Source: Marthasterias glacialis (taxonomy: Eukaryota > Echinodermata > Asteroidea > Forcipulatida > Asteriidae). Taken from it: 64,000 bases of DNA. The stretch's first letter is position 1, and every line of letters starts with the position of its first letter. The notes beneath the pieces are model-generated. The model worked only from the letters and a program-made list of their open reading frames with translations, made no database searches and was not told where the DNA came from. The position numbers and the translations under genes are program-made. The DNA is taken from assembly GCA_911728455.2 (NCBI GenBank), contig OU452225.1, positions 13,242,731 to 13,306,730 of the forward strand, given 5' to 3'. Positions 49,370 through 60,334 of the stretch are shown here, one piece after another.

Positions 49370-49414
49370 GTCTGAACATGGAGCTATGTCCGTTTTATAG
49401 CTCCATGGTCTGAA
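49370..49414. mobile_element. CATGGAG micro-element copy 4 with 7-bp duplication
   Basis: Element 49377-49407 (31 bp): CATGGAGCTAT, a 9-bp centre, ATAGCTCCATG. Flanked by GTCTGAA on both sides (49370-49376, 49408-49414). The implied empty site is TATGTCTGAAGCAGTGACC. Confidence 0.85.
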
Positions 49415-49519
49415 GCAGTGACCTGCAAGACTTGTTCTAATCTTGGTGCTAACTCTTGGCAGTCCACCGTAGAGCTCCTGGTTTGTAATATGTCTAAAAT
49501 ATGTCGGTGATGAAAGGCA

Positions 49520-49635
49520 GGGTAAAAGGGATCCTTCATTAGGGCATTTCAAGGGGGGTATACCAAGGCAATGATGATCAGGGGCATGGAGGTGATTGCA
49601 TCTGTTGCCTTCATAAAAGATCAGGCCTGAACAAT
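49520..49635 (-). repeat. Family I dispersed repeat
   Basis: CATTAGGGCATTTCAAGGGG, then CCAAGGCAATGATGATCAGG and GGCATGGAGGTGATTGCATC, ending in CAGGCCTGAAC. Confidence 0.55.
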
Positions 49636-50199
49636 TTAATGGATACATTTATACCATAATGTGTAAGTGTACTAGCATCAGATTTTGAATCAAAATGTGG
49701 AAGTTATACTTCAGTGGAGTGGTCATGTTACATGTATTTGTGATTATGGGGTAGACGACTCATCAAGAACTTGTTTACATGTGTGGATGAGACACAGTGT
49801 AGTTGGTCATGACATGTATGATAAACCTGCGTTCAATTGTCATTACGCCACTATACATTTGTAAGGTATCGGGACATTGTGTGGTTTCCCTATGACGTAA
49901 ATGGGGTGTAACAATGTACGTATAGTCATTATTGCTGGTTCTTCACTTTTTTATGATTTCCTTTTGTGAAAATCAAGTCTGTTACACACATCACCTATTT
50001 TTCAGTTCTTAGAAATGTTTCTCAAACAGTTTAGTTCTGAAGACATTTACTGAAGACTTTGTATCATATACATGTACATGTAGCTGTTTCTAAACAACTT
50101 AATTTGCTAAGCGAGAATTACCAGGGGACCAGTCACTTGTGTACATCAAATGACATTTTTTTGCTTGTAATTTTTGCTTAGCCCTTTGATAATATTTTG

Positions 50200-50450
50200 C
50201 GTCGGGCATTCATGTTGGCTTAGTGGTTCCTTCCCCTGCCTTTCACCTCGGTCCGAATCCCCCCTTCGCACCGGAACCTTGCATGTGGGCAGGGTTTTTC
50301 GCCAAATGTGGTTTTCCCCTCCCATAATATCCAAAACTTACGTAGATTCCTTCAATATCGTCCTTTCATAGGCCTGTGAGTTACAGTGCAAGTCGCTTTG
50401 AGGGTTCCTTAGTTAGAAAGATTAATAACAACAGTAAGAAAGATCCTTAA
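50200..50450 (+). mobile_element. SINE-like repeat with tRNA-like head
   Basis: GTTGGCTTAGTGGTTCCTTC resembles an A-box and GGTCCGAATCCCCCC a B-box, followed by a tail AAGTCGCTTTGAGGGTTCCT. A related fragment with GGTGATTCCCAGTTTCCC and TTTCCCCTCCGCATAAT is at about 61380-61500. Confidence 0.45.
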
Positions 50451-50750
50451 TAATAGTAATAATGTACACATGTTCATACCTAGTGGAAGGGAGAAGTGAG
50501 AGAGAAAGGACTGGTACCCTCTTTTGGGTATTGATGTTATTACGTTAAATTGTACTGAAATATACAATGTAGGTCATGTAGGTAACCAAACCAAGATGGC
50601 TGCAGTATTTGTAAAAGCCCTATTAAACAGGCTTTGTGCCAAAGACTCTTCATTGGCATTCCTAATACAACCTGAATCTCTATTTGCCAGACTTATATTC
50701 ATAATATTCCTAGGGATGCATTAAACCTAAGGCTTCATAATAAATACTAA

Positions 50751-50966
50751 GTGTCAGTTCTGAAATGTCAGAACCAGGGTTTGCCCCAAGGGATGCTCAA
50801 CGAATTCAGAGAAACTTTAGGAAGAGACCTGTACGTGGACATGTACAAATTTGAAGAGATAAATCGTCAGAGATTGCAAAGTATGACACTGGCTTTAAAA
50901 AATACAATTGATGTTGAACAGGAGATGTACTCACTTTCAACAGCTGTCACGAGGGACATTGGCTGA
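50751..50966 (+). other. 71-codon open frame, unrecognised
   Basis: Charged, complex composition (MLNEFRETLGRDLYVDMYKF... EEINRQRLQSMTLALKN) without low-complexity sequence, unlike most chance frames here. No known domain, no obvious splice sites, and MITE E debris follows. It could be an exon fragment, a decayed element gene, or chance. Confidence 0.2.
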
Positions 50967-51099
50967 GAAAAATGGAGCAGAGAACCAGTGATTAGCACTA
51001 CAGTGTCTTTAGGCTTAACATGTTTCTTCAATTAAAACAAGATTTTCTTGGGCTTAGCAGATTTGTGTGTTTATCTAACAGCTTGTAGGGAACGTGGCC

Positions 51100-52026
51100 C
51101 TGATGGATTTTTATTTAACATGTTTTTAAAAAATGTGATTTGTAATGAAGAAATCTCTTGATTTTGTTTGCATGTCAACTGTACTTATGTGTATATAAAC
51201 TGATCAGCATGTGGATTGAATATTTACATTTAATGTAAAATCGGCCTTTTCTGTTTGGGTCTTCCATGGCCTGTCATTGCCTTCATGAGCCTGAACAGCT
51301 CTTGTCAGTCCGCTCTGCATGGTCTGAAGTAATTGACGCACACATGTTCACAGACTCACAAACATGTATGTGGTCCGATTGTCATTGCTCTGTTTGAATA
51401 TTGATGCCTGCATGTGCAAGCAGCCAAAGGTTCTGGTTCCTGTACATGCACATAGCCACATTGTATTTCATGGATTTGCCTGTGTGCCTGTGTACATTGG
51501 GTAACCATGGATTTATGGCTTAGCAAGCTGTAGCTCAAATGCTGGTATTTTAAGGCTAAACCAAGGAAGCAAACATTCTGTCCTAATTACTGAACTGTAA
51601 CAGTGCAGGATGGCATTAAAGAGTGCCATAAAACTGCCCTGAGTGAATCTCATAGAGCTATAGCAGAGACTATTGCTTGTAAGTCTAAAGCGTATTTTCT
51701 ATTAAGCATAATTTAGAGGAAACCATTTAAAAGCCATTGCTGTATGTTATTACAAGACATTTTTGCTGGTGATCCATTTCTACGGAGCAAGATATAAACA
51801 TCAGCCATGCACTGAGCACCATTCTGAATTGCTTTTTAGGGGAGACAGGTTACCAGCCGAAAAGAATGGTTTGCAAGCATGATTTGCAAATAACATACAG
51901 TTGCATGTAACTGGTTCCCTGCTACACATACGTGTACATAATATGTGACAACCCAAGCTGAAACCAGGCACTTCCTGCCAAAACTCAAAACTGGGTATAG
52001 TTGCTCATCACACTCGAGATGAGAAC
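51100..52026. other. Decayed MITE E debris, no gene
   Basis: 51640-51790 begins CTCATAGAGCTATAGCAGAG and resembles family E; the rest is unassigned. Confidence 0.4.
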
Positions 52027-52171
52027 AAAGCCCAATTCATACTTCACGCGAATTGCGAATGCGAAGCAAATTTTCTTACATCACAATTGAATAATAGCGT
52101 GTACATGTACTGAATTGTTGCGCAACCAAAATTTGCTTCGCATTCGCTGTCGGGTGAAGTATGAACTTTGC
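52027..52171. mobile_element. Fold-back MITE family K
   Basis: AAAGCCCAATTCATACTTCA ... GAAGTATGAACTTTGCTT, with inner arms GCGAATGCGAAGCAAATTTT / AAATTTGCTTCGCATTCGC. Almost fully palindromic, 145 bp. Confidence 0.75.
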
Positions 52172-53179
52172 TTCAGACAAAAAGCTTTCAAATAAGACAT
52201 AATTTAGGCCTTTACTTTTTTGTACTGCATTGTATGTACAAGCAGGTAAGTTGTACACAGTATACTTTCTCAACACAGAATGTTTCAGACATCACATTAC
52301 ATTTACATGTATATCATGGCTGATGTACCGGTTATCTTATGTACATTAATGCCATTTCACAATCAGCTGCCTGATTTTAGCGTGGGGTAATCACATATTG
52401 TACACGTTTGCTTGACAAACTAATTTTATATTTAAGCTCTGTGAAGTTGACCTCTGCAGACTGTGTGTTCCGTTCCATTATAATATTCCATACATTTTTT
52501 TTTAGCATTTACGTGTACATCAGTAAGCAATGCTACCCTTCGTCACAGTGGCTGCCCCTACTTTCAGTGTAATTAAATCAAGTCTGTGACAATCTAGAAC
52601 TGTCCAGCTCGAGATAAATCATGAATTAGTATACATTTGGGACTCTGGGCCACAGAGATGACGGCGGCCAGTTGAGCATATCACTCTTGCATGTTCATCT
52701 GTATTGTAAATGACACACCATGTTTTCTGCGATTGCTTGCAATACTTCACTTTCATGCATGTTGTAAGCATGAATTTTCATTGAAGGTACATGCCGTTTT
52801 TGAATATAAAGTGTTAAACATGTACCGACATTCATTGGCATGAAATACATGATTGTTATGTACGATAAGAGTATTCAACCAAACTCTTTCATCTTTCTCA
52901 CATTCCACTTCAAATCAAAAACAAATTATAAGACAAGGAGCTAAGTATCAAAAATATATAGATATATATACTGTATAAATTACAAAATCAGCGACAGCAT
53001 TATTTTGAAGAACACAAAGTAAAAGACTAAAGGGAATATGCAGTAAAATATTTGACGAAAAAAAAAAAAACAATGACTGAGTACTACGATATGTTTTGAA
53101 ATGGAGCAAATTTCCAGTTGAAGCAATAAAACATCCCTTACACTGTATGATGTCACATGAGGTAAGCATTGACATCATC

Positions 53180-53310
53180 GGTGTGTGTTAAGCACTGTAT
53201 ACTCAGCGCTTTCCGGTACTCGGCTGGGATTTTGAACCCTCGACCTATTCATTCTAGAGTATGTCTTAACCACCAGACCACCAGACCACCAGACCACCGA
53301 GCACGTGCCC
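53180..53310 (-). mobile_element. tRNA-derived SINE family G
   Basis: On the minus strand: GGTGGTCTGGTGGTTAAGAC (A-box), GGTCGAGGGTTCAAAATCCC (B-box), CGAGTACCGGAAAGCGCTGA tail. An (ACCACCAG)n microrepeat at 53270-53300 has expanded inside it. Other copies: 53430-53560 (+), 59619-59720 (+), tail at 36436-36485. Confidence 0.65.
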
Positions 53311-53429
53311 AGTGTCGAGAGGCCAGTTTGAATCATGTATAATTACCAGCAATTGCAAACAATATCATTCTTTATTCCTGATATACAATAATTCCATCAT
53401 TTATAGCACTGGAATTAATTTATTTATTT

Positions 53430-53560
53430 ATGGTCTGGAATGAGGGGGGTAATGGGTTCGAATCCTAACCGAGTTGCCTATGGTTTTTTTTTTCACCAGA
53501 CTCAGAAAGCACTGAGTCTACAGTGTTTATTACACATACGTGTAAGGGCTAAAACCGGAA
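53430..53560 (+). mobile_element. tRNA-derived SINE family G
   Basis: TGGTCTGGAATGAGGGGGGT, AATGGGTTCGAATCCTAACC, then CAGAAAGCACTGAGTCTACA and GTGTTTATTACACATACG. It lacks the first part of the A-box region. Confidence 0.6.
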
Positions 53561-53690
53561 TTGTACAAAAAGGGAACACAGTTATGTTTTTTCATTAGTC
53601 CAACCTACTCTAGCAGTCAACATAGACATGAGTTTATAAATTTTCTTCATTATTTGTACTGATATATCATATTGCTTGTTTTGTTTACAG

Positions 53691-53752
53691 TGAAAAACTT
53701 CCTAGCACAAGCAAAAGAAGAATGCCAAAAAAAATGGGACTGCCCAACACAA
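53691..53752 (+). CDS. PRKACA: PKA catalytic subunit, exon 2 (A-helix)
   Basis: The 62-bp exon starts with two bases completing a split codon and then encodes KNFLAQAKEECQKKWDCPTQ. This corresponds to the amphipathic A-helix of PKA-C, which packs across both kinase lobes and contains the invariant Trp (Trp30 in mammals). The acceptor is TTGTTTACAG at 53681-53690 and the donor GTAAGA at 53753. The exon ends in phase 0, as in mammalian PRKACA/B. Compared with mammalian VKEFLAKAKEDFLKKWE the match is strong; the Cys residues are local substitutions. It lies about 27.7 kb downstream of exon 1. Confidence 0.96.
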
Positions 53753-53847
53753 GTAAGAAGTTGTTTAAATTAGTTATCTGAAATCTCTCACTGTGTGAAT
53801 ATGTGTATTAATCATTTAGAGACAGTGACCGGTTGAATGGCTTCTGA

Positions 53848-54045
53848 CTAGCACCCCCGAACAAAGATATTGACTGATAGGAAAACCGTCAACATAGGGC
53901 TGGATAGCTCAGTTGGTAGAGCGTCAGTACGTTAAGCCAGCGGTTGCAGGTTCAAATCCTGCTTCAGTCAATTTTCTTTGTTCAACCCCAAATTGAGTTC
54001 AAATTTACCCACTGAGTTTCACTTGTGGTTGATTGCTTGATAATC
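53848..54045 (+). mobile_element. tRNA-derived SINE family F, full copy
   Basis: CACCCCCGAACAAAGATATT opens the unit. GGCTGGATAGCTCAGTTGGT and TAGAGC form the D-arm, and GCAGGTTCAAATCCTGCTTC the T-arm. GGCTGGA and TTCAGTC pair as an acceptor stem with G-U pairs. The tail AACCCCAAATTGA ... GTTGATTGCTTGATAAT is shared with 21290-21345. The anticodon stem does not pair, so this is a SINE, not a working tRNA gene. Confidence 0.8.
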
Positions 54046-54315
54046 ATTTAGAGACCATAGATATGGCAGCCACAAGCAGCTCATAACAAAATGACCATTG
54101 CATCCCCAAAGATCTGCAAGATTTGACCTGCATGGACATGTACACTCTGACTCAAACAAAATGGCACAGCCAAGATTTTTGGTGGGAAATGACGTCGCAT
54201 GAATTGGGTCAATAGTATAATGGAGTGTCTTCTCTTTATCCTTGTGGTAACTGGGGTGGTGGAAGGGGGATCTAAATGTTCAATATGTCTGCAATGGCAA
54301 CAGTGCCAGGGCTGA

Positions 54316-54865
54316 TACGTCAAGTAGGCAATTGAGGCACTTGTCTCAATGCCCCTGGCTTATTGCCTTGGTGACTCTTGAAATTTTCCAATGCAAATTT
54401 ACATTTCCCTCATTGGGGAAATTCTGCCTTGTTCTTACAGGGACGAAGTAATAGACCAGTCATACTGATTTTCATTATGATTACAAAATGGGATCAGGCT
54501 GTTTTCCCCTTGCAGCCTCGGTTTGGTTGCAGTGATTTGAATAGAAGAAAAAAAATGGCCACAACGTATGCCATGATAATGGTCCCTGTCCCCAGCTAAA
54601 CAACACATGAATGAACATGATGAACTGCAAAATTTTACTGACAAGCATTTTATGAAAGATTGTCTTGTCAGTTTTATGACCATTTTAGTCAAATCAAGCC
54701 TCGAATTAACCAATAGCACCCACATCAATTGCCTTGGTGCCCTGTGTGCTTTTGCTGTGAGGCCCTTTGCAAAGTTCCAATACATTTTCCTCACAGAAGT
54801 GCCCCTTACCAGAGGAAAATTGCAATGCCCCTTCAAGAGCAAAGTTCGAGGCCTGTCAACTGTTC
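54316..54865 (+). repeat. Family I and GGTACC-family copies side by side
   Basis: 54316-54450 and 54700-54865 are family I (GCCTTGGTGACTCTTGAAAT; GCCTTGGTGCCCTGTGTGC ... CCCCTTCAAGAGCAAAGTTC). 54450-54600 is GGTACC family (TGCAGCCTCGGTTTGGTTGC, AAAATGGCCACAACGTATGC). Confidence 0.6.
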
Positions 54866-54983
54866 AGCCTTCGGTCTCTTTTGTTCATTCATAAATTTAT
54901 GAAACAAATAGAATGTCCCCTGTTTCATTAATTGATCGATGTACATGTCTAAGAAAGGGTTCTTGTAAATTCATTTGACGTAA

Positions 54984-55169
<186 letters not shown>

Positions 55170-55245
55170 TAAAGCAGAAGTAGTATGTGTTCATGTAGGC
55201 TGGTGCGATGATAACAGTTGGAGGGATACAATTTTTTCCAAGATC

Positions 55246-56097
55246 ATCTGCAGGTTCAAAAACCTGGGTTAGAACCTGGTGGTTTAAAAAAACTGGATAA
55301 AACTCTTGAGGCTCAAAAACAAGGGTCAAACCCAGAATTTCAAAACCTAGGTAGAATGCCGAGGTTCAAAAGTCTGGATAGAACCCAGAGGCTTAAAACT
55401 GGGTGGAACCCAGAGGTTCAAAAACCTGGATAGAACCCAGAGGCTTAAAACTGGGTGGAACCCAGAGGTTCAAAAACCTGGATAGAACCCAGAGGTTTAA
55501 AAACCTGGATAGAACCCAGAGACTTAAAACTGGGTGGAACCCAGAGGTTCAAAAACCTGAATAGAACCCAGAGGCTTAAAACTGGGTGGAACCCAGAGGT
55601 TCAAAAACCTGGATAGAACCCAGAGGTTCAAAAACCTGAATAGAACCCAGAGGCTTAAAACTGGGTGGAACCCAGAGGTTCAAAAACCTGAATAGAACCC
55701 AGAGGTTCAAAAACCTGGATAGAACCCAGAGACTTAAAACTGGGTGGAACCAAGAGGTTCAAAAACCTGAATAGAACCCAGAGGCTAAAAACTGGGTGGA
55801 ACCCAGAGGTTCAAAAACCTGGATAGAACCCACAGGCTTAAAACTGGGTGGAACCCAGAGGTTCAAAAACCTGAATAGAACCCAGAGGTTCAAAAACCTG
55901 GATAGAACCCAGAGGCTTAAAACTGGGTGGAACCCAGAGGTTCAAAAACCTGGATAGATCCCAGAGGTTCAAAAACCTGGATAGAACCCAGAGGCTTAAA
56001 ACTATGGGTAGAACCAAGAGGTTCAAAATGTTGGATTAAATCAGGAGGTTCGAGAAATCTGGTTATAACCCAGAAGTTCAAAAACCTGGATAGACCT
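55246..56097 (+). repeat. Minisatellite array 1 (27+25-bp dimer)
   Basis: Unit AGAGGTTCAAAAACCTGGAT-AGAACCC (27 bp) alternates with AGAGGCTTAAAACTGGGTGG-AACCC (25 bp), giving a 52-bp higher-order repeat over most of the array. The edges are more diverged. It lies 110 bp after exon 3. Confidence 0.95.
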
Positions 56098-57194
56098 CGG
56101 CAGTGTAACCTTTGTTGAAAGCGTCTCTTTAATACGGAAGTAATGTGGAGTCATCGTTGGCACTCGAGCGAGACCACATGCTTGCGCTAATGTGTTGGCT
56201 AATGGTAGCCTGGGGTAATTTATGTCTTCTGGCAAAGGTGGATTTATCAAAATCAACAGAGCCCTCTACAGGCAATAAGAAATATGTCTGTTAAAGTGAG
56301 GCCATCATTGCTACTGCACTCAGTGATTTGTTTTATGTTCATATATTTATATGGTTATTTCTTTTGAATCAAGTTAAAACATTGGAATAATAATCTCAGA
56401 AATTAGTGTACATCTTGTACCCTTGGCTTTTTTTTCACATTCTGCAAGATAAATCTCCTTTAAATAAATTTGTTCATCATGTTTCCTTCACCAACATTCA
56501 TCACAAAATTCATATGACACAGCAATTGGTTTTTGCTTTTAAATTTAGAAAGATTAAACCAAAAACAAGGTAATAAAGGTAACATTTGTATCTGCACTGA
56601 TGATGATAGTTCTAAATCTCATTTCATAGAAAGGGACCAGACTCATTTTTCTTGTGTAGCGTCATGTTGGGATTAATGAAATAAAAACAATTCCTTTTTG
56701 GTCCATAAAAAGTTCATTTTTTTTTCTGCTGTTGCCTGCAATCAAGAAAAATCTGTCTTCCTCCTTCACCAACCAGAGATGAGACATTTGAAGAAATTCT
56801 AAATTCAGCGCCTACCAGTTAAAAAAAAATTAAAAAACAAAATTTTTCTCCAGATACAACAAAGTAATCATGCTCTTTGATGTATTTCTCTTGATGCTAA
56901 GGATACTAGTCAGAAAGCTTCTTAAAATTAATAAATTGCAAGATCCATATTCGACTTTGTGTAAAGTTTTTCTTTTCGGTTTAGAAGGGTTTTCCGACAT
57001 GATGTTCAATATTTTATGGAGAAGTAAACAAATATGTGTGCACCAATCAGTGGAAATGAATTTGTAGGTTATCGGAGGTATTTCTTAGTAGAATAGTAAA
57101 TCTGCACTGATGTAGGGCAGTCAGACCTTTTTGTCAGTGATGACTCACCCTTGAAAAAGAAAGCTCCAGGTGTTTGTTAATCTTACTTTTAGAC

Positions 57195-57645
57195 AGTTGC
57201 AATCTCTGGGTTCTACTCAGGGTTTTGAACCGTTGGTTTAACTCAGGCTTTTTAAACCTCTGGGTTCTACCCAGGTTTTGTACCTCTGGGCTCTACCAAG
57301 GCTTCTGGGTTCTACCCAGGCTTTTGAACCTGTGGGTTCTACCCAGGCTTTTGAACCTCTGGGTTCTACCCAGGCTTTTGAACCTGTGGGTTCTACCCAG
57401 GTTTTGTACCTCTGGGTTCTACCCAGGCTTTTGAACCTTTGGGTTCTACCCAGGTTTTGTACCTCTGGGTTCTACCCAGGCTTTTGAACCTCTGGGTTCT
57501 ACCCAGACTTTTGAACATTTGGGTTCTACCCAGGTTTTGTACCTCTGGGTTCTACCCAGGCTTTTGAACCTTTGGGTTCTACCCAGGTGCTTGAATCTCT
57601 GGGTTCTACCCACGGTTTGGAACCTCCTCGTTCTAGCAAAATGTT
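57195..57645 (-). repeat. Minisatellite array 2, inverted relative to array 1
   Basis: GGGTTCTACCCAGGCTTTTG-AACCTCT repeated about 15 times. Its reverse complement AGAGGTTCAAAAGCCTGGGT-AGAACCC is the 27-bp unit of array 1. Some units have GTTTTGTACCTCT instead. The array stops about 30-40 bp before exon 4. Confidence 0.95.
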
Positions 57646-57675
57646 TAACTCCTGTGTGTTTTGTTTTGTCTCCAG

Positions 57676-57774
57676 GTGGTGAAATTGAAGCAAGTAGAAC
57701 ACACACTGAATGAAAAGAAGATCTTACAATCCATCAGCTTCCCCTTCCTTGTTAGCTTAGAGTTTCACTTCAAG
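57676..57774 (+). CDS. PRKACA: PKA catalytic subunit, exon 4 (B/C-helix)
   Basis: Thirty-three codons in phase 0 encoding [20 protein letters not shown] and [13 protein letters not shown]. This is the B- and C-helix segment; the Glu in HTLNEK is the C-helix glutamate that salt-bridges the ATP lysine (Glu91 in mammals). The acceptor is GTCTCCAG (57668-57675) and the donor GTGAGC (57775). The next expected exon (DNxNLYMVMEY... in the family) was not found before the window ends, so the gene continues to the right. The end of an inverted minisatellite lies only about 40 bp upstream of the exon. Confidence 0.98.
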
Positions 57775-57824
57775 GTGAGCAAAATCTGGCTTTGTTGATG
57801 GTTCTGTATGTGTTTTTGTGTAAC

Positions 57825-57960
57825 GATTGCTTCTATGCCCTTGGTCATGGTCTTGAGGCCCCTTGAAATATTCCAGTCGAGATTTACATTTCTCCTATGG
57901 AAGTGCCCTTTATCAATGAAAACCACCCTGCCCTTTATAAGAAGAAGTATCAGGCCCGCA
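57825..57960 (+). repeat. Family I dispersed repeat
   Basis: GCCCTTGGTCATGGTCTTGA, GGCCCCTTGAAATATTCCAG, AGATTTACATTTCTCCTATG, AGTGCCCTTTATCAATG; ends CAGGCCCGCAGC. Confidence 0.6.
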
Positions 57961-58559
57961 GCAGTAAGCAAATTCCCCCGTCGGAAGCCAGTAACTCACA
58001 TTTTAAACTAAGTACACGTGAGTGCTTGGTAATTCATCACCCAGAAAGCATCAGCTTGACTTGAACGGCGCAACATTTTGCTGGCTTGAAATTTCATTGT
58101 AAGGTAATCTGGTCGCATCGCCCAAGCGCACACAGAATTTTCTGACATCATACACAAGACACTGTACATGCAAAGGTGTATTACAAGCACAGGTTTCAAT
58201 GCCACAGTTGGTCTGCCAATTGCTTCAGCGTGAAGACGTACGAGCCGGGCATCACGAAACGACTACCTTAATTAAAATGAGCCTGCTTTTATTGCAATAT
58301 ATGCATTGATTGATGCATCAATAGGGAACCCTAATGGCAAATGTAGCCTTATGTAATTGTCTCTGGTTTTTTGTATGTGAGAGGTGGGGGAGATGGGACT
58401 GCTTAAGTACAATATGATGTTTTGTTGTTGTTGCTGCTGCACTGTACACATTTGTTGTCTATTGCTGATGCTGTAGACATTCTTTGTTGCCACAATAAAT
58501 ATATACCATGTGTCGTGTTTGGACATTGTCAGGCGCATTGAGGCTCAGACAAAGAGCAA

Positions 58560-58740
58560 GACTGAGCTGGGCCAAATTTCATGAAGCTGCTCAGCAGAAA
58601 ATACTGCAGAGTTGCTGAAAGAAAATAGGAACAGGGCACTGGTCATAAATATGAGAATGACAATTTGGGCTGGTTACTTGTTTTGTGCTTTGCAATATTT
58701 TAATGGTCTGAGCAATTTTGTGTGCTTTTAAAATGGCTTT
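58560..58740. mobile_element. MITE family E, half copy
   Basis: GGGCCAAATTTCATGAAGCT-GCTCAGCAGAAAAT and a decayed interior; the right inverted repeat is not visible. Confidence 0.5.
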
Positions 58741-59359
58741 TTGAAAATGAGTATGGGAAACATTAGTCTGTAATACAGCAAGGACTGAGTACAGTAAAAA
58801 AAAATGTGCTTAATGTAGGCTACATACAATAGGTCTGAGTTAATTAATTGGCATAATACATGTAGTTATTGCCTCAGTTGGCTTCTTAAAGTTCAGGGTC
58901 ATGCACGCAATTCTAGCATACGAATCAAACAACACACATTGAGTTAACATAATCTACAATGCATACGTGCACATGGACAAAAGTGTACAATGTAATGCCA
59001 ATGTAAAACATGTACTGGACGATACTCCAGCCTTGATATGGTTGCATTCAACCTTGTTCCCAGGGGTGATTGATCTTGCCGTGTCATTTTTTCCCATTGT
59101 ACCTTGCTCGCTCATAATCCCTGGAATTGGTAAATTAAAATGTGCCAATATAAGACACATTTTAATTAGGCTTGTGGCCGATTCACTCTATGCGCACACT
59201 CAAGTATAGTAACACACAAAAGAGGCATCAAGTCATACAGCAACTGGTCCCGTCTCATTCTTCTTTGATTTTGTGTATGTCTAACTGTATGCAGTTTCAG
59301 GTGACCGTGTAAAAACATGATTCATTTGAAGTGGAATCGCGTCAGAATACTTCCATTTT

Positions 59360-59540
59360 GACACGCGCTTACTAAGCACCCTACAAGTGCTCCAAAGTTT
59401 TTGAACAAGTGTGCGCGCAAAGCAGTTTTGGGAGCCAATCAGCGTTGTTTTTCAGCACACCCCTACCTGAAGTTAGTGACAAGAGGTAACGATACGGCGC
59501 GCTGCCCATGATAGCGAGGCTGGATTGCATGCAATGCATC
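59360..59540 (+). repeat. Dispersed repeat family J
   Basis: Homologous to 47370-47575. This copy keeps more CpG (ACACGCGC, TGTGCGCGCAAAG, ATACGGCGCGCTGCC). Confidence 0.6.
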
Positions 59541-59618
59541 AACATCCATCTTTTGTTTGTGGTACCCACTGCTAGTTAGAGGATTCAAACTACATGTAGC
59601 CTCTCATCACCTGGCATG

Positions 59619-59760
59619 CTCGGTGGTCTAGTAGTTAACATGACATGTATCTGCTCTAGAATGAGGAGGTCATGGGTCACAATCCCACCCGATTAGTATA
59701 ACCTTTGGGTTTTTTCCACAAATCTTGTTATAACCCAAAAGTTCAAAAACCTTGGCAATA
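59619..59760 (+). mobile_element. SINE family G copy next to a stray minisatellite unit
   Basis: CTCGGTGGTCTAGTAGTTAA and GGTCATGGGTCACAATCCCA mark the SINE. 59730-59752 (ATAACCCAAAAGTTCAAAAA) resembles the intron 3 minisatellite unit, hinting that the minisatellite may have arisen from SINE-adjacent sequence. Confidence 0.45.
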
Positions 59761-60334
59761 TAAATTTTGTTGAAACTGTATCTTTAATACTTAAATCACA
59801 CATCAATGGTAGGGTACATGTACATGCAAAATCAAAATAATATTCTTTATCCCTTAGGCCATTTTCTCCAGTTTAAAACAACATACACCTGTACATGTAC
59901 ATATGTACAGTACATGTACATATTATGTACAAATGTACTGTGATCCAAGGGAAAAATAGTCTGGCGACTTTAATGTATGTAAAGAAATTTGGTATTCATG
60001 ACTTGTTAATATGTAAGGGGAACATGACCAAGACTGCGGTAGCATGATAGCATTATTTGAATGACTGTTACACTGTCTCAATCAATATTACCGTGGGCAG
60101 AGGGTATATGGAGATTGTGTTGCAGTCTCCAGCATCATTTTTCAAGATTTCAGCTGCTTTGGATGGAAATCAGTTGTTTTTTGTTTAATCAGTTTTTGTG
60201 GGCGGTTGGGATTGGTTTAAAACATCAGACTCGAGAAAAGAGAATGCTTATGTGTGGGCTTAAATAAAAGGAAAATTATTGAACTCCATTAAAACAAATT
60301 GCGTGAAGGAAATTGTTAGGCTGTTTTGAACCAG

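Larger units (their letters stand above)
25973..53690 (+). other. PRKACA: PKA-C intron 1 (~27.7 kb)
   Basis: First intron of the kinase gene. It is AT-rich, poor in CpG (2 in the 300 bp 48001-48300) and full of TACATGTA-type words. It holds most copies of the repeat families below: SINEs, TTAA MITEs, fold-back MITEs, the 129-bp tandem array and three intact CATGGAG micro-elements. No other conserved exon was recognised in it, but an alternative first exon of about 50 bp could be missed. Confidence 0.85.

Noticed and set aside
53899..53971. Functional tRNA gene
   Set aside because: A- and B-boxes and acceptor pairing are present, but the anticodon stem does not pair and the sequence is part of a repeated SINE.
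55838..57713. Repetitive open frames (NLWVLPRF..., GSKTWIEPRG...)
   Set aside because: They are translations of the minisatellite units, open because the period is often a multiple of three.
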